The notes under the pieces are model-generated. The model saw nothing but the letters and a program-made list of their open reading frames with translations, searched no databases and was not told the origin of the DNA. A stretch of DNA of 64,000 bases from Streptomyces sp. cg36 (GTDB lineage Bacteria; Actinomycetota; Actinomycetes; Streptomycetales; Streptomycetaceae): assembly GCF_041080675.1 (NCBI RefSeq), contig NZ_CP163520.1, positions 2,170,001 to 2,234,000 on the forward strand. The letters run 5' to 3'. Positions 18,941 through 28,416 of this stretch are shown here, in pieces. The translations under genes and the position numbers were made by a program. How positions within the stretch are numbered: position 1 is the first letter of the stretch; every line of letters begins with the position of its first letter.

Positions 18941-20494
18941 CTACGAGCCCTGGGGCTGGCGGGCGCTGTTGGTGTCGAGCCGGGGGCCCTTGGACAGGAA
19001 CTCCGACCAGTTGATGGGCACCAGGGCGGGAGCGACCTTCTCGTAGCCGAGCCGCTGCTGCGCCTGGCTCGGCTCGGGGCGGCCGTCGTCCGGCTTCTGC
19101 TGGTCGCCGGTGCCGATGTCCGAACGGGCCGCGTCGCTGTCGCCGTTCGCCTGGACCGCGTACCGCAGCCCGGTGTCCGTCACCAGGAAGAGCGAACCGT
19201 CCGGCTTGGTCTGCCGGCCCTGCACCTGGGTGTAGAGCAGCCCCGTGCCGGGGGTCACGTACGTGCTGGTGCCGCCCGCCGTGATGGCCGCCGGGTACTG
19301 GGTGCCCGCCCAGGTGGACAGGGTCGTGCCGCCCTTGTCGTCGACCTTGCGCAGCACGCTGCACACGGTGCTCCTGGCGCCCGCCGCGTCCGCGCCGCCG
19401 CCCGCGTTGACCTGGACCGCCTTCTTGTCGGGCCACTTGTTGGCGGCGCCGAAGTACTCGGTGGCGGGCGCGATCGAGGCCGCGTCGACGTCTTTGACCG
19501 TGCCGTGCATGCCGAGCGCGGTGTTCTGCGGCGAGTTGAGCAGCAGCCAGGCCGTGAAGTCGGAGACGGGCTGCACCTTCCCGCGCAGCACCACGTACTG
19601 CTGCGGGCCCGCGCCGGTCTGGGCGCGCAGCACCATGCCGACCCGGTCGAGCTCGGACGGGAGGCCGCCGCCGGTGGCCGCCGGGGAGCCGACCTGGCCG
19701 GGGATCTCCGGGAAGTCCACCGGGGTGCCGTCGCCCAGGGTGGCCAGCCAGTCGTCGGTGACCTGCTGCGGCTGCTCGGAAGCGCCGAAGAGGGTACGGG
19801 CCAGCAGATCTCCGGGGTCGCCCTTGACCAGGTACTTGGTGCCGGCGGCGTCCACCACGTAACGGGCCTTGTTCTTCTGGCCCTGGACGTACATCACCTG
19901 GCCGCCGGTGAGCCGGTGCTTGTCGTCGGTCAGCTTGAAGTCGCGGTCGGCGAAGACGAACGCGGCCTTCTGGACCGAGTCCTTGCCGCCGCCGGGCTGC
20001 TCGCACACCGCCCACCGCTTGGCCTTGCCCGCCTCGCTCGCCGCGGGCAGCCGGTCCGGGGCGTACGGGATGCCGAGGATCGGGCCGCGCGAGAGCTTGC
20101 CCGAGTCGAGGATGTCGTCGCTGACCTGGATGACGTCGAACTTCTGCGGATCGAGCAGCAGCCGCGCCGAGGCCAGGTTCAGGACGGGGTGGAGCAGGAC
20201 CTTCTTGTCCTTGCCCTTGCCGGTCGACAGGACGACATAGCGGGTCGTCGACTGCTTGCCGACGATCACCTTGGTGCCCGGGGTGTCCCAGCCCTGCGGC
20301 GCCTTGGGCTTGAACATGCCCCAGGCGCCGAATCCGGCGAGGCAGAGCGCGGCCACGATCACGCTCGGCACGATGGCCTTCAGCGGGCGCGGGGCGCCCT
20401 CCTCCGTGCCCGTGGGGGACGGTTGCAGAAACGACGCCACCGTGCGCTTCTTCGCAAAGGTGTATGCGTTGAGCTCGTCCCGCCGTGATGCCAT
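18941..20494 (-). CDS. eccB: Type VII secretion protein EccB
   Basis: A 517-residue bitopic membrane protein. It opens with the family's conserved MASRRDELNAYTFAKKR, followed by one transmembrane helix at about residues 41-60 and a large extracytoplasmic domain made of repeated units. A cysteine in WAVCEQP and another in STVCSVL could form the disulphide known from EccB1. It is the first gene of the minus-strand operon running to esxA and diverges from eccE. The open frame continues far upstream, but the conserved N-terminus fixes the start. Confidence 0.94.
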   Translation of the reverse strand: MASRRDELNAYTFAKKRTVASFLQPSPTGTEEGAPRPLKAIVPSVIVAALCLAGFGAWGMFKPKAPQGWDTPGTKVIVGKQSTTRYVVLSTGKGKDKKVLLHPVLNLASARLLLDPQKFDVIQVSDDILDSGKLSRGPILGIPYAPDRLPAASEAGKAKRWAVCEQPGGGKDSVQKAAFVFADRDFKLTDDKHRLTGGQVMYVQGQKNKARYVVDAAGTKYLVKGDPGDLLARTLFGASEQPQQVTDDWLATLGDGTPVDFPEIPGQVGSPAATGGGLPSELDRVGMVLRAQTGAGPQQYVVLRGKVQPVSDFTAWLLLNSPQNTALGMHGTVKDVDAASIAPATEYFGAANKWPDKKAVQVNAGGGADAAGARSTVCSVLRKVDDKGGTTLSTWAGTQYPAAITAGGTSTYVTPGTGLLYTQVQGRQTKPDGSLFLVTDTGLRYAVQANGDSDAARSDIGTGDQQKPDDGRPEPSQAQQRLGYEKVAPALVPINWSEFLSKGPRLDTNSARQPQGS

Positions 20495-20525
20495 GCGCCT
20501 CTGTCTCTCCCCGCGCGTCCCCGTG

Positions 20526-20542
20526 GTGGGACCTCGTCCCAC
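20526..20542. promoter_or_regulatory. Palindrome in the eccB-eccE divergent region
   Basis: GTGGGAC and GTCCCAC face each other across three bases, 32 bases upstream of the eccB start. It may be an operator or a hairpin in the eccB leader. For eccE, TTGACC (20587-20592) and TAGGGT (20613-20618) are visible but lie 20 bases apart, longer than ideal. Confidence 0.3.
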
Positions 20543-20701
20543 GATCCCCGGGCCTCGATTGTCAGACCGGCCCCCTACTATGCCTGTTGACCGAGGGTGT
20601 CCGTGGGGCGGGTAGGGTGAAGCCGCCGTCAAGACCCCTTGCCGAGCTGGGGGAATCCGGATGTATTGGGTGCTTGCGCACGATTGGGGGGTGGTGGAGT
20701 G

Positions 20702-21982
20702 ATGGCGTCCGCGACGCGGGTGCGGCCTCCCGCCGCCGGTCCGTCGAGCCCCGCCCAGGGAGCCTCCGCGCCCCGCCTCAAAGCGCGCCCCGGACACTTC
20801 GGGTCGTTCCGACTGCAACAACTCGTCCTGGTGGAGCTCGCCGCCGCGCTGCTGCTCGTCGCCTGGGTGATCGACACCCTGATGCTGGTGCCCGCGGGCG
20901 TCCTCGCCGCGCTCCTGGTGCTGCTCGCCGTGGTGCGCCGCCACCGCCGCTCGCTGCCCGAGTGGCTGGGCACGGTGCTCGCGCTGCGCGCGCGTACGCG
21001 CAGGGCGGCCGGTCTGCGCGTCCCGGAGGGGACGGAGCCCGGCTTCGCCCCGGCCGTCGAGTGCGACCCGGCGCTGCGGACGTACACCTTCGGCGACCGC
21101 GACCGGCGCCCGGTGGGCATGGTCGGCGACGGCACGTTCCTCACAGCGCTGCTCCAGGTCGAGATGGACGCGACGGCGCTGCGCCCGGACCGCGCGGCCC
21201 GCCCGCTCCCGGTCTCGCTGGTGCGCGACGCGCTGGAGGTCGACGGGATCCGGCTGGAGTCCGCGCAGATCGTCCAGCACACCCAGCCCGCCCCGGCCCC
21301 GCACCTGCCGCAGCAGTCGGTGGCCGCCCGCAACTACGCACCGCTGCAGGCCCAGACCGGCTCGCCCGCGGTGCGCCTCACCTGGATCGCGCTCAAGCTC
21401 GACCCTGAGCTGTGCCCCGAGGCGGTGGCGGCCCGCGGCGGCGGTCTCACCGGCGCCCAGAAGTGCCTGGTGCGGGCGACGGACCAGCTGGCCAGCCGGC
21501 TGACCGGCGCCGGATTCCGTACGACGGTGCTGACCGAGCAGGAGCTGACCGGCGCCATCGCCACCTCCACCTGCGCCAATCCCATGGCGATCACCCAGGC
21601 GGGCCGCGCGGGCACCCCCGGGCGGCGGACCCAGGAGACGGCCCGCACCTGGCGCTGCGACGACCGCCGCCACACGACGTACTGGGTGGGCCGCTGGCCC
21701 CAACTCGGCGGTGGCGGTGCCTCGATGCCGCAGCTGGTCGCCCTGCTCACCTCGCTGCCCGCCCTGGCCACCACGTTCAGTCTGACGCTGGCCGCCGGCG
21801 ACCGCCAGGAGGCCACGGTGACCGGGCACGTGCGGATAACCGGCCGCAGCGACGAGGAGCTCGTGGCGGCCCGCCGCGAACTGGAGCGCACCGCGCGCGG
21901 GGTCAAGACCGGCCTGGTGCGCCTGGACCGCGAGCAGCTGCCCGGCATGCTGGCCTCGCTGCCGCTGGGAGGCGCGCGCTGA
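20702..21982 (+). CDS. eccE: Type VII secretion protein EccE
   Basis: A 426-residue protein with two adjacent transmembrane helices at about residues 41-59 and 61-79, then the EccE cytoplasmic domain (DPELCPEAVAARGGG, TWRCDDRRHTTYWVGRWP). EccE sits at the edge of the ESX membrane complex. ATG at 20702 is chosen: the frame is open to 20639, but a G-rich Shine-Dalgarno-like tract precedes only the later start. Its stop overlaps the next start (TGATG), so the two are coupled. Confidence 0.85.
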   Translation: MASATRVRPPAAGPSSPAQGASAPRLKARPGHFGSFRLQQLVLVELAAALLLVAWVIDTLMLVPAGVLAALLVLLAVVRRHRRSLPEWLGTVLALRARTRRAAGLRVPEGTEPGFAPAVECDPALRTYTFGDRDRRPVGMVGDGTFLTALLQVEMDATALRPDRAARPLPVSLVRDALEVDGIRLESAQIVQHTQPAPAPHLPQQSVAARNYAPLQAQTGSPAVRLTWIALKLDPELCPEAVAARGGGLTGAQKCLVRATDQLASRLTGAGFRTTVLTEQELTGAIATSTCANPMAITQAGRAGTPGRRTQETARTWRCDDRRHTTYWVGRWPQLGGGGASMPQLVALLTSLPALATTFSLTLAAGDRQEATVTGHVRITGRSDEELVAARRELERTARGVKTGLVRLDREQLPGMLASLPLGGAR

Positions 21983-22773
21983 TGACGACGTCCGCGGTCC
22001 CCCCGACGACACCGCCGGCTCCCAGCGCTCCGTCCGCCGTCTCCCCGGGCGCTCCCGAGGTACGCAGGGGGCGCGCCCGGATCGGCTTCGGCCTCCTCGG
22101 GCCGCGCCGCGACCGGCACGCGCTCTCCGTCGAGCAGCTGGAGGCGCTGGCGCTGCCGGTGGGCGACGACGGCATGGTCATCGGCGTGGACGCGTCGGGC
22201 CGCCCCTCGGTGCTCGGCATCAACCGGCCGACGGCGTACGACGTGACGCTGATCGGCGGCCTGTGGACCGCGCAGGTCCTCGCGCTGCGCGCGGCGGCCA
22301 CGGGCGCGCGCGTCACCGTGGAGACCGGCCGGGCCCCCGCCTGGACCGCGCTCGCCCAGGCGGCGGGCGGCGGACAGCAGTGCATCGCGCTGCACGACGT
22401 GGGCCGGGTGCCCCCGCAGGGTGCCTCGGCGGGATCGCCGGTCGTGGTCGTGCGCGACTGCGGCATGCGTCCGCCACGCGGGCGCGTGGTCTCGGCGCCC
22501 TGGCAGTCGGTGCTGACGCTGCTCCCGTATCTGAGTCCGGTGGCCCCCCGGCTGCTGGAGAAGTCGGACCTGGTCGGCGTGCAGCGGGTCTCACCCGACG
22601 AAGCCGCGCAGATAGGCCGGATCATGCACCTCCCGCAGGTGGAGACCGAGGCGCTGTCGACGCTGGCGGACGGGGTGACGCTGTGGTGCGGCCCGCGCGA
22701 CCGCCAGTTCGTGATGACCCAGGCCACGGACGCGGAGACCGGACTGCTCGGCTCCGCCCGACGGATGGACTGA
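21982..22773 (+). CDS. ESX-locus conserved protein, unknown function
   Basis: A 263-residue protein translationally coupled to eccE (stop and start share a base). After a proline/alanine-rich N-terminus it has an alpha/beta core with no P-loop: VIGVDASGRPSVLGINRPT, LIGGLWTAQVLALRAAATGA and SPVVVVRDCGMRPPRGRV. The strand and helix order is reminiscent of a degenerate nucleotide-binding fold, but I cannot name a family. Its place between eccE and the EspI-like ATPase indicates a role in ESX assembly or regulation. Confidence 0.75.
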   Translation: MTTSAVPPTTPPAPSAPSAVSPGAPEVRRGRARIGFGLLGPRRDRHALSVEQLEALALPVGDDGMVIGVDASGRPSVLGINRPTAYDVTLIGGLWTAQVLALRAAATGARVTVETGRAPAWTALAQAAGGGQQCIALHDVGRVPPQGASAGSPVVVVRDCGMRPPRGRVVSAPWQSVLTLLPYLSPVAPRLLEKSDLVGVQRVSPDEAAQIGRIMHLPQVETEALSTLADGVTLWCGPRDRQFVMTQATDAETGLLGSARRMD

Positions 22774-22811
22774 ACGGCCCGGCCGGGCGGATCCCGGGCG
22801 GCGGCCGGACG

Positions 22812-22838
22812 GGGCGGCTCGTGCGTCGACGGCCGCCC
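22812..22838 (+). terminator. Possible terminator after the eccE pair
   Basis: GGGCGGC and GCCGCCC form a seven-base-pair stem with a 13-base loop, 39 bases after the stop at 22773. It is weak but in the right place to separate the eccE pair from the next gene. The remaining intergenic stretch to 23065 should hold a promoter (TAGGCT at 23032-23037 is a -10 candidate without a convincing -35). Confidence 0.35.
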
Positions 22839-23065
22839 TGCGGGGTGGAGAAGTCGGCGTCCGGCTGATACCGATACGGCCGGAACCGCTCGGGTAGGTG
22901 GACGGATCGTTCACACTCCGGCCACACGGCTCTGTCCCGCCGTCACTTGACGACGGCGTACGGGCAGGACGTGATGGAGGGGACAGTCGGTGAGGGGTGG
23001 CCGGGCCTGCCGATGCGGTGTTGTCGGCGATTAGGCTGGAACGGCCTGCGAACGAAAGGAATCCG

Positions 23066-26000
23066 GTGAACAGCGATCAGGACCAGTTCCGCACCGGCGG
23101 GAACGCGCGCGACGAGAATCGGTCCGACGCCGATCCCGAGCCCACGGGTGAGTTCACCATCGACTACACCCCGCCCGCCTGGTACACCCAGAACGCCGCG
23201 CCGAGCGCGGACCCGGTGACGCCGCCGCCTCCGCCGCCCGCGGGCGCGCCCGTGGCCGTGCCCGGCCTCCCCGCGAGCGGCGGATTCCAGCCGAACTGGA
23301 CGAACGCGCAACCGCCCGGGCCCGCCCCGGCCGCGCCGCCCACCCCGGCTCCCGCTTCCGCCCCTGCTCCGGACGAGGCCGCCGCGTCGCAGCCGCAGCC
23401 GTTCGGGGGCGGGGACATCGAGAGCGGTGCGACGATGCGGTTCTCGCCCGCCGCCCTGAAGCGCGAGATGGCGGACCGGCTGGCCGAGCCGGACGCGGCG
23501 GACGGCACGAAGGCGCCGGAGGCCGAGGCGACGGCAGCGGAGACCCCCGCGACGGCGGACACTCCCGCCCCGGCCGCCGCCGACGAGCCCGCCGAGGCCG
23601 AGGCGGCTGCCCCCGCTTCCCCCTCCGGCGACGAGCCGGGCGCGGACCCCGCCACCGCCGCCGGGAGCAAGGCCGACGCCGACGACGCCGCGCGCGCCGC
23701 GCAGGACACCGGGGCCGAGGACGAGCCCACGGCCGAGGCCAAGCCTGAGACCACTGCCCTCACGGACGGGGCCGACCCCGCCTCCTCCCCCGCCGACCCG
23801 GCCGGTACGGACATGAGCGCGCCCGCCGAGGACGCGGCCGATGCCGACGACTTCGTGGTCGCGCTGCCGAGCGCTGCCCCGGCCGCCGAGCCGGTGGACG
23901 CCGTGGCCGCGCAGGCACCGGCCGACGCCGCCCCCACGGACGACAACCCGGTCGACCCGAACACCCCGGTGGACGCGGTTCCGGCCGACGCCGTGCCGGT
24001 CGGTGCCGCCGCGCCCGAGGGCGTCCCGGCGGATGCCGCACCCCAGGACGCGCCCGGCGGACCCGGGCAGCCCTGGGCCGCCGCCCCGGCGCAGCAGCAG
24101 CCGGGACTTCCCCCGCTGCCGCCCGCGTACCAGCCCGCCGCGCCGTCGGCGCCGCCGCAGTGGCCCGTACCGGCGCCGCAGCCGCTGCCACAGGCCGGGC
24201 AGCCGCCCGCCCCGGGCACGCCGAACCTCCCGGCGCCGGTCGGCCACCAGCCCGTACCGCCGACGGCACAGCAGGGCGGCTTCCCGCAGCCGGGCGCCCC
24301 CGTACCTCCGCAGGGCGCCCCCGTACCCACAGGCCCGGCCAACACCCCGGCCCAGCAAGGCAGTTACGGCTTCCCCCAGCCCGGCACACCCACCCCGCAG
24401 GCGGGTTACGGCTTCCCCCACCCGGGCACACCGGTGCCGCCGCAGGACACCCCGGCACCCACAGGCCCGGCCAACACCCCGGCCCCGCAGGGCGGTTACG
24501 GGTTCCCGCAGCCCGGCACTCCCGGGGCTCCCGGTACATCCACCGCACCCGCCGCACCCAACGCCCCCGCGTTGCCCGCCGCCCCGGTGGCCGACGGCGA
24601 TGCCCCCCAGGGCACCTTCGTCTTCCCCCGGCCGCAGGCGCCCGGCGCGCCCGTGCCCCCGCCCGGCGCGCCCGTGCCCCCGCAGGGCGGTTACGGGTTC
24701 CCGCAGCCCGGTGCGGCGGGTGCTCCCCAGCCGCACCCGCTCGCCCAGCCGCAGCCGCAGCCCCCGGCCCCCGCGCAGGCCCAGCCGCTGCCGCAGGCCC
24801 AGCCGCCCGCCGCCGGGCCCGTGGATCCCCGGAGCGGGACCGGGTGGCCCTCCCCCGTGGCGCACGACCAGCGCGAGCGTTCCGTGCCGGGCGCGCCGCT
24901 CGGGTACACGGCCGCCGTGGAGCTCTCCTCCGACCGGCTGCTGCGCAACAGCAAGCAGAAGGCGAAGAGCAGCCGCAACCCGGGCGGCAACTCGCGGTTC
25001 AAGTTCGGCGGCAAGAAGGAGGAGGCCGAGCGGCAGCAGAAGCTCAACCTCATCCGCACGCCGGTCCTCTCCTGCTACCGGATCGCGGTCATCTCCCTCA
25101 AGGGCGGCGTCGGCAAGACGACGACCACGACCGCGCTCGGCGCGACCCTGGCGACCGAGCGGCAGGACAAGATCCTGGCGATCGACGCCAACCCGGACGC
25201 CGGCACGCTCGGCCGCCGGGTGCGCCGCGAGACCGGTGCCACCATCCGCGACCTGGTCCAGGCGATCCCGTACCTCAACTCGTACATGGACATCCGCCGG
25301 TTCACCTCGCAGGCGCCGTCCGGTCTGGAGATCATCGCCAACGACGTCGACCCGGCCGTGTCCACGACGTTCAACGACGAGGACTACCGGCGGGCGATAG
25401 ACGTCCTGGGCAAGCAGTACCCGATCATCCTCACCGACTCGGGTACGGGCCTGCTGTACTCCGCGATGCGCGGCGTGCTCGATCTCGCCGACCAGTTGAT
25501 CATCATCTCGACCCCGTCGGTGGACGGCGCGTCGAGCGCGTCAACGACGCTGGACTGGCTCTCCGCGCACGGGTACGCCGACCTGGTCCAGCGCTCGCTG
25601 ACGGTCATCTCCGGGGTCCGCGAGACCGGCAAGATGATCAAGGTGGACGACATCGTCCAGCACTTCCAGACGCGCTGCCGCGGGGTCGTGGTGGTCCCGT
25701 TCGACGAGCATCTGGCGGCGGGTGCCGAGGTCGACCTCGACATGATGCGGCCCAAGACGCGCGAGGCGTACTTCCACCTGTCGGCGCTGGTGGCCGAGGA
25801 CTTCGTCCGGGCCCAGCAGCAGCAGGGGCTGTGGACGGGCGACGGGATCAACCCGCCGCCGCACATGGCTCCGCCGATGCCGGGCCAGTACGCGCCGCAG
25901 CCGGGACACCCCGGCCAGCCGGTCCCGGGACAGCACGTTCCCGGCCAGCCCGCCCCGGGACAGCAGTTCCCGGCCCAGCCGCAGCCGTACGCGCCTCAGC

Positions 26001-26089
26001 AACCGCAGCAGCCGCACCCGCCCCAGCCGTACGGGGGCCAGCAGCCGCCGCAGGGCTGGCAGCAGCAGCCGCCCCAGCAACAGCAGTAG
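23066..26089 (+). CDS. EspI-like MinD/ParA ATPase with long Pro/Ala-rich N-terminus
   Basis: A 1007-residue protein. Residues 1-600 are Pro/Ala/Glu-rich and disordered, with recurring [13 protein letters not shown] units at about 425-560. The C-terminal third is a MinD/ParA-type ATPase with deviant Walker A KGGVGKTT (about 678-685), [14 protein letters not shown] and ILTDSGTG (Walker B region), then a Gln/Pro-rich tail. The same architecture is known in EspI (Rv3876) of the mycobacterial ESX-1 locus, which links secretion to ATP level. GTG at 23066 has GAAAGGAA upstream. It ends at a strong hairpin. Confidence 0.87.
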   Translation: MNSDQDQFRTGGNARDENRSDADPEPTGEFTIDYTPPAWYTQNAAPSADPVTPPPPPPAGAPVAVPGLPASGGFQPNWTNAQPPGPAPAAPPTPAPASAPAPDEAAASQPQPFGGGDIESGATMRFSPAALKREMADRLAEPDAADGTKAPEAEATAAETPATADTPAPAAADEPAEAEAAAPASPSGDEPGADPATAAGSKADADDAARAAQDTGAEDEPTAEAKPETTALTDGADPASSPADPAGTDMSAPAEDAADADDFVVALPSAAPAAEPVDAVAAQAPADAAPTDDNPVDPNTPVDAVPADAVPVGAAAPEGVPADAAPQDAPGGPGQPWAAAPAQQQPGLPPLPPAYQPAAPSAPPQWPVPAPQPLPQAGQPPAPGTPNLPAPVGHQPVPPTAQQGGFPQPGAPVPPQGAPVPTGPANTPAQQGSYGFPQPGTPTPQAGYGFPHPGTPVPPQDTPAPTGPANTPAPQGGYGFPQPGTPGAPGTSTAPAAPNAPALPAAPVADGDAPQGTFVFPRPQAPGAPVPPPGAPVPPQGGYGFPQPGAAGAPQPHPLAQPQPQPPAPAQAQPLPQAQPPAAGPVDPRSGTGWPSPVAHDQRERSVPGAPLGYTAAVELSSDRLLRNSKQKAKSSRNPGGNSRFKFGGKKEEAERQQKLNLIRTPVLSCYRIAVISLKGGVGKTTTTTALGATLATERQDKILAIDANPDAGTLGRRVRRETGATIRDLVQAIPYLNSYMDIRRFTSQAPSGLEIIANDVDPAVSTTFNDEDYRRAIDVLGKQYPIILTDSGTGLLYSAMRGVLDLADQLIIISTPSVDGASSASTTLDWLSAHGYADLVQRSLTVISGVRETGKMIKVDDIVQHFQTRCRGVVVVPFDEHLAAGAEVDLDMMRPKTREAYFHLSALVAEDFVRAQQQQGLWTGDGINPPPHMAPPMPGQYAPQPGHPGQPVPGQHVPGQPAPGQQFPAQPQPYAPQQPQQPHPPQPYGGQQPPQGWQQQPPQQQQ

Positions 26090-26100
26090 AAGGGGCGACG

Positions 26101-26143
26101 CCGAAGGGCCCGTACCGTCAGTACGACGGTACGGGCCCTTCGG
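26101..26143. terminator. Strong bidirectional terminator
   Basis: A perfect 19-base-pair stem (CCGAAGGGCCCGTACCGTC with its complement) and a five-base loop, 11 bases after the EspI-like stop and facing the convergent membrane gene ending at 26282. Confidence 0.9.
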
Positions 26144-26281
26144 GCTGAAGGCGGGCTGGAGACGGACTGAAGGCGGGGCTGGAGACGGGGTGGGATCGGG
26201 AGCGGGCCGACGGCGGGGCGGAATCGGGCCGGTGACAGCCGCAGACGGCTGCGCTCGACGGCAGTCGCTCCCCCCGTCCGG

Positions 26282-26794
26282 CTACGGAAGCGCCCTGCGC
26301 GCCCCCACCTCCGACGGCAGTTCCCGTACGAACGTCGCCGCGCACATCGTGCCCAGCCACCACGCCATCACGGCGGGCAGCAGCGGCAGCATCAGCACCA
26401 TGAGGCCGCGGCTGCTCACCCCGCTCGCCGCACCCCGCCGCGCCTGCCCCCGGCGCGCCCAGCTCTGCTCGGGCGTCGGCGGATCGGCGAGCCGCTCGCG
26501 GATCTGACGGCGCCCGCGCACCCAGCCCCAGCCGAGTCCGGCGACGGCCGCCGCGCCCTCGACGGCGTAGAGGGCCCGGCGCGCGCCGTCCGGCAGTCCG
26601 GAGACCAGACCGCCGAACAGGGCCCAGGCCGCCGCGCACACCAGGGCCGCCACCAGCAGGGACGCACAGCCCGAGCCCGCGCGCCGCAGCCAGTACCGCG
26701 GCCCCCGGCGGTACCAGGTGGTGCCCACCACGGGCAGTTCCGCGGGGGCGGGCCGCCGGGAAGGGGGCCGCTCAGAAGAGGCTCGTGAAGCCAT
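26282..26794 (-). CDS. Small multi-pass membrane protein of the ESX cassette
   Basis: A 170-residue protein with about four hydrophobic helices (residues ~42-64, 73-90, 128-142 and 143-155) between basic, Arg-rich segments. Its ATG at 26794 lies inside the upstream WXG-type gene and overlaps it by 23 bases, with AAGG seven bases before the start, so the two are tightly coupled. A small membrane protein directly behind a putative type VII effector is the usual arrangement for an immunity protein, but nothing in the sequence proves this. Confidence 0.78.
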   Translation of the reverse strand: MASRASSERPPSRRPAPAELPVVGTTWYRRGPRYWLRRAGSGCASLLVAALVCAAAWALFGGLVSGLPDGARRALYAVEGAAAVAGLGWGWVRGRRQIRERLADPPTPEQSWARRGQARRGAASGVSSRGLMVLMLPLLPAVMAWWLGTMCAATFVRELPSEVGARRALP

Positions 26795-28079
26795 GCCACA
26801 CCTTCTTCGCTCCGTCCTTGACGTCGCTGCCGAGCCGGGTGACGTCGTCCCAGGTGTCGGAGGCCACGTTGGCCGAGCCGTGCAGGACGCCGCCCACCAC
26901 TCCGTGGTCGTGGATGTCCTCGCTCCAGTGCTCGTGGAACGCCTCGTCGAGCAGGTCCGTCGTGCCGATGATGACGAGGCCGCCGACGCCGGCCACCACG
27001 GCCACCGGGACGGTGATCTCCGAGCTCGCGACCAGCGCGACCGCCGCGGAGCCCGCCGCGAGTCCGCCGAGCGCCGCCCCGCCGTCCACCACCACGGAGT
27101 GCGTCCACGACCAGCCCTTGTCGTGGTCGTCCTTCGCCTCCAGGAGGCCGCAGACGCTCGCCGCGGCGACGTCGACGACCGGGATCTCCTTGAGGAAGTC
27201 CGGCAGCTTCTCCAGGCCCTTGCCCAGTTTCAGCGCGTCCGCCGCGTCGCCGACCTTCACGTTCAGCGCGTGGTCGTACGGGAGCGCCGAACTGCCGTGC
27301 TCGGCGCGGGCGATGTCGGTCTCCAGGCCGTCCAGCTTGGTCAGCGCGTCCTTGTAGGCGAGCCGGGCCGGTGAGTCCTTGGGGAGCGCCTTGCCCTGCT
27401 TCTGCCAGTCCTTGCGTTCGGCGCGCAGGTCCTTCTTGGCCTGCTCCGCCTCCTTCTTGGCGTCGTCGAGCCGGTCGGCCGCGTCGTGGCCCTTGACCCG
27501 GGTGCGCTCGGAGTCGTACGCGTAGAGGCCGCGCAGATAGTCGGCGATGGTGACCTTGTCGCCCGGGGACACCTGGGAGGTGTCCTCCTCGTACAGCTTG
27601 TCGAGCGCCTCGGCCGCGTCCAGGCGCGCCTGCTGGGCGGTGTGGAGGATCTCGTCGCGGACGGTGCCGTAGTCGGTCAGCGCCTTGATCGACTTCTGTT
27701 CGGCGTCGGAGGGCGGATTGTTGGTCATGAGCTGGCCGGGGACGCCCTTGGGGCCCATCGGGACGCCCGACCTGGCGGCGACGTCCTCGGCGTTCTGCAG
27801 TGCGCTCTCGGCGGCCGAGAGGTGGTCGGCGAGCGTGGTGAGGATCTCGCCGGCGGCGTGGACGAGTTCGGCGAAGCCGCCCGCCGTCAGCGCGTCCTCG
27901 CTCCACTTCGCGCGGAACGACTCGGCGGCGTCGCCCTCCCAGGCGGCGTCCTTGGCCAGCTGCTCGACGACCGTGCCGAGCGGCTTGACGATCGATTCGA
28001 GGTCCTTCTTGGCGTTCTTGTAGGCGTCGCCCATCGCGCGGATGCCGCCGATGTCGCCGCCGACCCAGCTGTCGGTCAC
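26772..28079 (-). CDS. Large WXG-domain protein, putative type VII substrate
   Basis: A 435-residue protein. The N-terminal 100 residues are a WXG100-like hairpin with Trp47-Glu48-Gly49 (KDAAWEGDAAESF). A long coiled-coil-rich middle follows (about 150-250, with EAEQAKKDLRAERKDWQKQG). Residues about 328-372 form a glycine/alanine-rich hydrophobic stretch like a glycine zipper, and a polar His/Asp-rich tail ends the chain. This resembles WXG/LXG effectors of type VII systems. No nuclease, NADase or other toxin motif is visible. GTG at 28079 has AAGGG upstream. Confidence 0.82.
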   Translation of the reverse strand: MTDSWVGGDIGGIRAMGDAYKNAKKDLESIVKPLGTVVEQLAKDAAWEGDAAESFRAKWSEDALTAGGFAELVHAAGEILTTLADHLSAAESALQNAEDVAARSGVPMGPKGVPGQLMTNNPPSDAEQKSIKALTDYGTVRDEILHTAQQARLDAAEALDKLYEEDTSQVSPGDKVTIADYLRGLYAYDSERTRVKGHDAADRLDDAKKEAEQAKKDLRAERKDWQKQGKALPKDSPARLAYKDALTKLDGLETDIARAEHGSSALPYDHALNVKVGDAADALKLGKGLEKLPDFLKEIPVVDVAAASVCGLLEAKDDHDKGWSWTHSVVVDGGAALGGLAAGSAAVALVASSEITVPVAVVAGVGGLVIIGTTDLLDEAFHEHWSEDIHDHGVVGGVLHGSANVASDTWDDVTRLGSDVKDGAKKVWHGFTSLF

Positions 28080-28125
28080 CGCGCGCCCTTCACTTCCGGA
28101 GCCGTGCCCGGGTCCGCTTCACGAT

Positions 28126-28416
28126 TCACACCAGGTCCTCGAAGAGTCCGTGGACGTCGATGTCGTTGCGCTGCATCGAGTCGTGCGCGTACTTCACCTT
28201 GTCGCCGTGGTCGTCGAGCCGGTCGGCCAGCTTGTCGTGCAGGCCGGCGATCAGATCGGCGACGGCCTTGATCGCGGCGTCGCACCCGGCGTCACCGGAT
28301 CCGGCCACGGCGGGCTTCACGTTGGCGTGCATGTCCCGGTAGGCACCGGCTTCCTTGTGGAAGGTGGACGCCATGGCGTCCAGATCCGCCAGGATGACCT
28401 TCACGTCCGCGCTCAT
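28126..28416 (-). CDS. Small helical ESX protein (EspC/WXG-like partner)
   Basis: A 96-residue, all-helical protein without a W-x-G turn (helices around residues 4-35 and 44-80, ending HGLFEDLV). Size and composition fit EspC-like or WXG100-like type VII chaperones and partners, which often precede a large WXG/LXG effector, as here. ATG at 28416 overlaps the stop of the upstream gene by four bases. The assignment to a specific family is tentative. Confidence 0.75.
   Translation of the reverse strand: MSADVKVILADLDAMASTFHKEAGAYRDMHANVKPAVAGSGDAGCDAAIKAVADLIAGLHDKLADRLDDHGDKVKYAHDSMQRNDIDVHGLFEDLV

Noticed and set aside
23760..24557. Arg/Pro-rich frames opposite or alternate to the EspI-like gene
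   Set aside because: They arise from its proline/alanine-rich repeats and contain no domain.
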